DNA of 64,000 nucleotides from Acanthochromis polyacanthus (lineage: Eukaryota > Chordata > Actinopteri > Pomacentridae), in assembly GCF_021347895.1 (NCBI RefSeq), contig NC_067114.1, forward strand, positions 27,732,373 to 27,796,372, in the 5' to 3' direction. Position numbers and translations under genes: made by a program. Below the pieces are notes generated by a model. It did not search any database, was not told the origin of the DNA, and saw nothing but the letters and a program-made list of their open reading frames with translations. Positions 57,110 to 64,000 of the stretch are shown here, piece after piece; the first letter of the stretch is position 1; each line of letters opens with the position of its first letter.

Positions 57110-58080
57110 CTCAAGTGAGTTATTGGCCTCTAAGCCATGGTAAAGTTTGATAATTATAAAACTGTTTTTGAATGAATACTAATTTGCTATAGGCGGCAGA
57201 GCTCTTAATTACCTATAAATGCCCTATAATGAAGTGTAGAACGTAAATGTTTCAGTGGCTCCCAGTGTAATGAGTGTTCTTTAAAAGTGAAAAATGGCTG
57301 GGAAGGCTTGAATTTACCCTTTAAAAGCCCAATGAGATGGTTGAATCTGCAGATCTATCTCAGCATCAATCACACTGCATTGCAGATGCTTAGCCACTGC
57401 AGTGAATGGACAATGTCACATTGTAGGTGGGATTTACCACAAAGGTGAAACATTATGTTTCTGCTGCATTCAATGTTTATTAAAAATATATTGAATTCTA
57501 CCACCTTTAACCTTTTTGCTGTTGTACTTACACTAAAGTAATCCTTACGATATAATCTCAGGACGCTTTGGATTAGAGCTCGCCTTTGCTCAAACTAATA
57601 TAAGAAAATGTAAGTGGTATGTCTCATGTGTAGCTGTATTTGATAAAATGGTCTCTATGTCTTGTTAGGGGGTTATAATGTCATAAATCCCTACTGTGAC
57701 ATGGTTGAAACAGGACGTATTACATATTGGCCAAGAGCCAATCATAGCTTGCCACCTTTCAGACCCTGCATGATGTCATCAGGACAGAGGTACCAGGGAC
57801 CAATTACTGGAAACAATCGATGACTTGAATGATACTGGCTGTCTTTTGCTTGGAGATGTCATATGTCATCAACATGAGATAAAACAATCAATTGCTGGAT
57901 CTGACTGCATTGTATTACGAGGTCAAATTTATTCACTCATTCACTTCACTTATCAGTTATCAAAACAGTCCGACTCATCTCCAAATTGACTCACCAACAG
58001 CTATCAATTATCAATATGCAAAACATATATTTTGTAGCAAAAAGATCTCACTTAAGTAGAACGTAACATTTATTTTCTGT
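57110..58080. other. non-coding, nothing recognised
   Basis: No supported exon or repeat. Confidence 0.5.
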
Positions 58081-58083
58081 ATC

Positions 58084-58425
58084 TACCGTTCAAAAGTTTG
58101 GCGTCACTTAGAAATGTCCTTATTTTTAAAAGAAAAGCTTTTTGTTCAATGAAGATCACATTAAATTAAACAGAAATACAGTCCAGCCATTGTTAACGTG
58201 GTAAATGAACAGCTTATTTTTAGTGGAATATCTATATAGAGGTACAGAGGCTCATTTCCATCAACCATCACTCCTGTGTTCTAATGCTACATTGTTTTAG
58301 CTAATCATGTTGAAAGGCTAATTGATGATTAGAAAACCCTTGTGCAATTATATTAGCACATAAATAAAAGTGTGAGTTTTCAAGGAAAACATGAAATTGT
58401 CTGAGTGACCCCAAACTAGGGTTTT
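58084..58425. mobile_element. Tc1/mariner-type MITE (TACCGTTCAAAAGTTTGG family)
   Basis: The left end TACCGTTCAAAAGTTTGG is followed by CGTCACTTAGAAATGTCCTT. The interior has the AATTGCACAAGGGTTTTCTA block (read on the minus strand), and the right end begins GTGACCCCAAACT before diverging. I recognise this MITE as widespread in fish. The right terminal repeat is eroded, so the end is approximate. Confidence 0.8.
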
Positions 58426-58429
58426 AGTG

Positions 58430-59300
58430 AACACGTATTGAGCTCATTAGACTTAAATTATCATTTTAGGATAAATTCTAAGACTTTCCCAGCTGTATCT
58501 CTGACCACTTACTATCCTACACACCAGTACACACTTTGACATCTTCAAGTAGAGCTTTCTTCTTGGTTCTAAAGGCCCAGCTAAAAACTTAAGAGGGGTA
58601 GAACATTTGCAGTCAAAGCCAAGAGGCTCCTGATAAAACTGCCTGAGGAAATCAGGTCTACTTTCATCAGAGAGCCTTTTCTGGTTATACTTAGGTTTTT
58701 TTTTTCTGAACTGACTTTTATTTCTTTTAAATTGTGTTTTTTTTTTTCTTTTGGAAGACTGCATTGATTTTAATACACCGTGTGGTCTTCTCATTTTTAC
58801 CATCTGGTGATTGTATGGCTTGTATTTTTTTTCTTCCTTGTGAAACACTTTATCATTTAAAAAGTGCTCTATACAGCATCATAATCAAGTCATAGAAAAC
58901 TAAACATTTTACTAACTCACACTTTCTAATCCTTATTATCTTTGTGCACTGGTCACTGCCTTGTAGCTTTGTAGTTCACATGTATGGGATTTGTGCATTC
59001 AGTCTCTGCTACAGTTAATGACATGGAACCAACAAGACAGGAGTTCGCTGGAGTGTATCCACTTAGATTCAGTCTTATCCATTCATTTAACAGTCATACC
59101 TGTTCAGAATAAAGATTTCATTTTTATAGTTGTTTAAAATGTAAAAGCTTGCTTCACAATTAAAGCAGTGCTGTCACGGTTGCTTGGTGAAGTTTCTGAC
59201 AGATTCCTTGGTATACCAAGTTCGAAAGATGTTGTAGAGGCCCCTGGGATTTCATCTTTGCATCATTTTGGTGGGTTATAATTTCAATCAGAACAGGGTG
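58430..59300. other. non-coding, nothing recognised
   Basis: The minus-strand frame 58453-58848 (131 codons, Lys-rich) has no known domain and lies over A/T runs; it is not accepted as a gene. Confidence 0.45.
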
Positions 59301-59304
59301 GATG

Positions 59305-59850
59305 TTTAACCCTTTAAGCTGCAGTCAATTCCAGCCATTTTCAGTACAAAAAAATCGCTAATATTCTATTTTTAAATTTAAAAAATGACGAAAAATACAG
59401 GGAATATTGGACGCGCATCGGGAGGTGCATTTCCTTGAAAACGACCGATTCGTGGATTTTATACCGACTTCAGGACATGTTTTGGACAAAATAGTTTACT
59501 GGCTTGTGTCGTCTGGATGTAAAATGTTGGATTATGGCTGTTTTTTGTGGAATATTTTCATCTGTGTGTAATAATGAACCCGGAAATGTGAGTCGCGCTG
59601 TGGGCGTTGAAGCCGTGTATAGAGAACGGATGGATGGATATTCGTTTTGTCGGACAAATGTGTTTTTCTCACCCGCTGTGGTAATCACATCTGAAAGTGG
59701 TTTATACCGGCGGATTCATGAGAATCTAAGCTTTCCATCGGCGTATAGTGTTTGTATAATTGCGTTTGCAGCCTTCGGACATTCTTGAAATTCCTATGCA
59801 AATTAGTAAGTGTACTGCCGGCGGGAGACTGAAGTTTAAGGGGTTTTAAC
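59305..59850. mobile_element. MITE with AACCCTTTAAGCTGCAGTC ends
   Basis: The left end AACCCTTTAAGCTGCAGTC and the right end GACTGAAGTTTAAGGGGTT are imperfect inverted repeats of about 19 bp. The interior is richer in CG than its surroundings. Its right part (59683-59818) is found inverted inside the fold-back element at 44161-44703. A 94-codon + frame inside has no known domain. Confidence 0.7.
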
Positions 59851-59854
59851 AGAT

Positions 59855-60225
59855 TGAGTGATGCATCAGTTGGTGGATGTGCAGCCTGACCGACTCATTA
59901 CACCGGACTGAAAAAAATAATTATGTGCATGGCACGATGTTCTATTGTAACTGCTCCATTACATCTGCATAAAGACTCCATGCTAAAGTATTAGCATGAA
60001 TTTGCACGCCAGTAAAAGCTGATAGTTTAAGTCTTACTTTTATGTTTGTTGATGCAGCCCCAGTAATCAGAACTTCCATCATCATTTTGCCATTGATCAT
60101 GAGCTTGTGTGTTTAAATTGTGCTTCAGTTAGTTAGCTAGTTAAGTTTTTTTCACACAGAAAATATGACTGACAACAAAATCTTTTTTGCAAAAAATCTA
60201 AATCATTCACTCAAAACAGTGCTCA
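59855..60225. other. non-coding, nothing recognised
   Basis: No supported exon or repeat. Confidence 0.5.
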
Positions 60226-60229
60226 CATA

Positions 60230-60460
60230 CATTACCAGTCAAAAATTTAGACACACCTTCTCATTCAGTGGTTTTTATTTAATTATTTTCTTCATTGTAA
60301 GTTAATACTGAAGACATCAAGAATAAAAAAGAATGCATATAGAATTATGTTGTAAACAAAAAAGCGTTAATCTCCACTATTCATTTACAATGTAGAAAAC
60401 AGTATAAACAAATAAAAACCATTGAATGAGAAGGTGTGTCCAAACTTTTAACTGGTAGTG
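60230..60460. mobile_element. Tc1/mariner-type MITE (231 bp)
   Basis: Inverted ends CATTACCAGTCAAAAATTTA and its relative ending TTTTAACTGGTAGTG, with ACACACCTTCTCATTCA inside, flanked by TA on both sides. The inner regions also pair (GTGGTTTTTATTTAATT with AACAAATAAAAACCATTG), so it is almost a full hairpin. No protein is encoded. Confidence 0.88.
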
Positions 60461-60464
60461 TATG

Positions 60465-61273
60465 ACCAGACTAATAAAAAAAAATACCACAGAAAAATAA
60501 AGCTCTAAGGTCTGTCCGAGGAATTAGCATCTGTAAATACAGCTGTGTTGCCATTTGTTCGTGAACTAAAGAGCACCGTACTAGAATCCCTTCTTCATTT
60601 CAGCTCGTAACTGTGGAGGTTTTAAGGCTAATCCCTGCTGTGATCTGGTGTCACGGTCATCAACTCTGATGTGAACTTAATATGTTAAATGTCTCTAGAG
60701 TTTAGATAGCAAGGGCTTGCAAATGACGACATGGGTGTGCTGATGCAATGGGTTTAGTAAATACAGCCTGCAGACTTTTTTTAAAAAAAAATAATCATGT
60801 TCTTAGGTTCTTAATTTTTTCCATTCTGTTACCATAAAGGAAGACTGTGCAATGTTGCTTTGAAATATGTACAGTAGATGTGGAATCTGTAGCATGTTAT
60901 ACCAATGAAGCACCACAATGATATACACTTTACATTTGTAGAAAGAGAAAAAAATCACTTTCACATTTCCTGTGAGTATAAAATGTTTTTCCCTTTTATT
61001 AGCCTGACTGCTTTATATTTTCATAGTATTGTGCTCTTTATCATTTGTACCATTGTACCGTGGTTAGGTGAGTGATTTCAAAACAGATGGCAAGCTAGTG
61101 GTATGTCACAGACAGTGTGTTTGGAATCATTGCACTGACTAAATAGCTAAATTGTTAGCTGTTTCATTTTATGTATTCAAGAACCGAACCTGAGGGCCTC
61201 TGGGCCCCTGAGTTGTCTTTCTGCAGCCATTGACTGCATTTGTTATCCACCTGTGTTCTGCTCTCTGTTTCAC

Positions 61274-61275
<2 letters not shown>
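60465..61275. other. non-coding, nothing recognised
   Basis: No supported exon or repeat. Confidence 0.5.

Positions 61276-61317
<42 letters not shown>
61276..61317. repeat. (GT)n microsatellite
   Basis: GT run of about 42 bp. Confidence 0.96.
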
Positions 61318-61318
<1 letters not shown>

Positions 61319-61611
61319 CAGGTGAAGTGAGCTTGTTGACAGCTTCTTGCGTTACTGTAAAGGCAATTAAAGCTTCCTCTCACAAGTGCTTATCTGAAGT
61401 CCTTAAAAAACAAAAAAAATAAGATGGGTATTCATCAGCCCCAAACGTTTGAACATAAGGCCAAAATATGTCAAAATATGTTGTCTTCTTTGCCTCCCTC
61501 CGACCCACCCACCCCCACTCAAGGCTGAAACTGTTCTGCAATGATAGCACAAGTAGAGAATACTCTAATTATATGACTTTATCTTAAGACAGTAATTTCA
61601 TTTACAGGAAT

Positions 61612-62150
61612 GTCCATCCATCCATTATCTCCTGTACACCGCTTAACCCTCATTAGGGTAACAGGGAGCTGGAGTCTATCCCAGCTGACTTAGGGTGAAG
61701 CAGAAGACTCCCTGGACAGGTCACCAAAAATTAGTCTAAACATATAAAACCTATATTCATCCATCCATTCATTCTCTGTACACCGCTTTATCCTCACTAG
61801 GGTCGCGGGGGGTGCTGGAGCCTATCTCAGCTAACTCGGGTGAAGCAGGGGACACCCTGGACAGGTCACCAGTCTGTCGCAGGGCTCCATCCATTCATTC
61901 ATTCTCTATACACCGCTTAATCTTCATTAGGGTCGCAGGGGGGCTGGAGTCTCCTGGAGCTGACTTAGGGTGAAGGCAGGGGACATCCTGGACAGGTCAC
62001 CAGTCTGTCACAGGGTTATACGGAGAGCCAAACAAGCACTCTCACCTTCACACCTACGGACAATTTAGAATCACCAATTAACCTGAACATATTTTTGGAC
62101 TGTGGGATGAAGCCGGAGCACCCGGAGAAAACCCACACATGTAAAACATA
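61612..62150. repeat. three stacked partial copies of a teleost dispersed repeat
   Basis: The opening ATCCATCCATTATC / TACACCGCTT / CATTAGGGT block recurs at about 61612, 61758 and 61888. The first two copies stop after the ACAGGTCACCA segment and the third continues to CCGGAGAAAACCCACACATG. This is the same repeat family as 18950-19205. The truncated-truncated-longer stack suggests nested insertion or local duplication. Confidence 0.8.
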
Positions 62151-62154
62151 CTTG

Positions 62155-63470
62155 TCACAAATAATTTAACTTCCAGCTAATCTTCCTTGAGGTGTTTCCT
62201 TGTCAGAAATTTTGGAAGCACCTCTCTATTGTTCTTGTATTGGGCACTAGTTCTGAACAGACAGCTGAATTTTTAAATCTGTTTTTTAAAATTATTTTTT
62301 TTTTAAATGCCATTGGGATTCTGAATGAAATTCCATTTATTCTAATTCACAAAACTTTGGCAAAATCCCAGACAATCTTGAACTATACATACAATAAGAG
62401 GTTAATCAGACAATGGAAATTTTAGTAGTATTGACAATTTTAAATAGTTAGTCATGAGACAAGAGTCTGTTTTAGAGGAAAGAGTTCACTTCCTTAAAGC
62501 AAGAAATTCCACAATAAAATATCACACCAAGCTCTCTTCATTGTTGCACATCATTACACATATCTATGTATGTGTTGCTGATTATTAGCTGGATTTACAA
62601 CTTTATCAGCCCTGAAATTTTTTGTCTGTGTGTAATGATTGACTTTTTGTTTGTTTGTTTGTCTTGTTTTTCATTGCTAGGCTGAATGCTATTGTTACCA
62701 CGTATCACATTTTGTTACATTAATGATGAGCCTGAATCCTGTGTGTGGGAGCACATCAGGCAAACAGTATTGTCACTGCTGCCAAAACTGTGACACTTAA
62801 AGCAAAATTTAATAGCAAAACTGAAAAATCCCTGCAGAAACTGCAGATTAATTTACAGGAAAATTATTCTGCAAAATTTTGGGTTTTACCCACAACAAAT
62901 TAAACTTTAAATTACAGCAAAACAAAACTGTCCCACAGCAATAATGGCACCCAATGTTGGATGACCATTATGTAACAAATGTTTTTTGTATCTTGCAAAC
63001 ACATTTGTGTATGACAGCTAAGTTATCTCAAGTGTAGAAAGGTTGAAAGGTATAAAATGACAATTGACATCCTGACTGTTCCTATGTCTGTATTCAAGAT
63101 AACCTGTGGTTTTAATGTGATATAAATGCAAAATAAAAGTCGGTCTTTCAGAGTGGCTGCATGAAAACTCAGTAGTACTAATATTTGGCTAGTAGACATA
63201 ATTATTCAGAAATGGGTATGGTAAGAAGCCAAATTAGTGGATTGTGAGTTTGCAGATTATCAAGCCAACTTTTATTACTGTGCCAGCAATTCATGTATTT
63301 CATTACTTTCTCTGAGCCACAGCTATGTCTGCATGAATGCTTTTAGTTTTATATATGCGTAAGAGGTTAAGAATTGTGTTCATGTGAATTTATGTATATA
63401 TGTATGTGTGCTTGCACTCAACAATCACCAGGTAATTTCATGTCCAAACACATGTCCATGTGTAATTGCA
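62155..63470. other. non-coding, nothing recognised
   Basis: No supported exon or repeat. Confidence 0.5.
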
Positions 63471-63472
63471 TA

Positions 63473-63853
63473 CAGGGTGGGGAAGCAAAAATGTCCTGTC
63501 AGGTAAAAACAACTATAAATGGGTATAACTTTTTTATTCTTTGGAATTTTGAACTGATTTCTTGAAGAACACTAATTTAAAGCTTTCAGAACGTGTTTAT
63601 TCAATATGTCCTCCATCAGCCATGATGAAGGCCTCGATACAGCCTCTGAAAGAGGCACAGGCCCTCCTGATATCCTCCTTGGGGTAGGCCTCCCATTCCC
63701 TGGAGAATGAAGCCTTAAGTAAATCCATATTGGCATGAGGGGTGGCATTAGTCCTCAAAATCAACTTTGATTTTACTTATTGTTTTGATTACCCTCACCG
63801 TTTGGGCAGGACATTCAAATTTGTCAATAGGACATTTTTGCTTCCCCACCCTG
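63473..63853 (-). mobile_element. deletion derivative of the nested mariner-type element (381 bp)
   Basis: Ends CAGGGTGGGGAAGCAAAAAT and its inverse, flanked by TA (63471-63472 and 63854-63855). The first ~290 bp and the last ~95 bp match the ends of 14761-15631 closely, but the middle (most of the transposase) is missing at GTCCTCAA|AATCAACTTT. It is a non-autonomous derivative of the same family. Confidence 0.92.
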
Positions 63854-64000
63854 TACACCATGCATTTTCACATATCTATGTCGAGCAGCATAGATTAAAA
63901 TAGTTTGCACACGGCTGAATTGACTTACTTAATTGATTTAGTCAATTGCACATCTGCAAAAACAGATGTTTGTCTGTATCCAGAGGAGAGTACAGTTTTT

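Noticed and set aside
58453..58848. 131-codon Lys-rich minus-strand frame
   Set aside because: It lies over A/T homopolymer runs with no recognisable domain and no splice context.

Overview
The window looks like nuclear DNA of a ray-finned (teleost) fish. It is AT-rich, intron-like and dominated by long dinucleotide microsatellites, many Tc1/mariner-type transposons and their short derivatives, hAT, piggyBac-like, Penelope-like and LINE remnants, and dispersed repeats of the type common in fish genomes. There are no prokaryotic operons, no CRISPR array, and I saw no tRNA or rRNA gene.

The only convincing host gene sequence is one large coding exon on the + strand (about 3906-4968). It encodes a signal peptide, two cadherin-like repeats, a furin-type site and the start of a third repeat, and it ends at a good GT splice donor in phase 1. 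The layout best fits the N-terminus of a large type III (neural-cadherin-like, Drosophila CadN / Hz-cadherin class) cadherin. A CpG-richer stretch just upstream (about 3180-3905) is the likely 5' UTR and promoter area. I found no second exon, so the remaining 59 kb is probably a very long first coding intron, although it could also run into intergenic DNA.

Layout: 0.3-0.9 kb and 9.07-9.69 kb are two near-identical arms of an inverted repeat that bracket the cadherin exon. 1.2-2.0 kb holds a tandem pair of telomere-like/GT composite repeats. 13.9-16.0 kb is a Tc1 element with a second mariner-type element nested in it, and a deletion derivative of the inner one sits at 63.5 kb. 17.0 kb is a fold-back element with TTAA ends. 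18.6-19.4 kb holds a transposase scrap, a dispersed repeat and two overlapping palindromes. 22.4 kb is a second fold-back element. 27.7-29.1 kb is a Penelope-like element with inverted ends and a GIY-YIG remnant. 30.5-31.0 and 36.9-38.6 kb are Tc1 elements with minus-strand transposase remnants. 44.2 kb is a fold-back element carrying a piece of the 59.3-kb element. 46.4-47.3 kb is a broken Cys-rich open frame. 48.2-50.1 kb is a GC-rich block of several different minisatellites that nearly all keep a 30-bp period. 50.1-54.2 kb is a mosaic of LINE, Tc1 and hAT pieces. 55.3-62.2 kb carries several short inverted-repeat elements and three stacked copies of a dispersed repeat.

Nothing here behaves as a multi-gene system. 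The points most worth a second look are the inverted repeat around the exon, the 30-bp-periodic block, the overlapping palindromes at 19.3 kb and the perfect 30-bp hairpin at 55.9 kb. All family names come from recognising sequence patterns; no database search was run.
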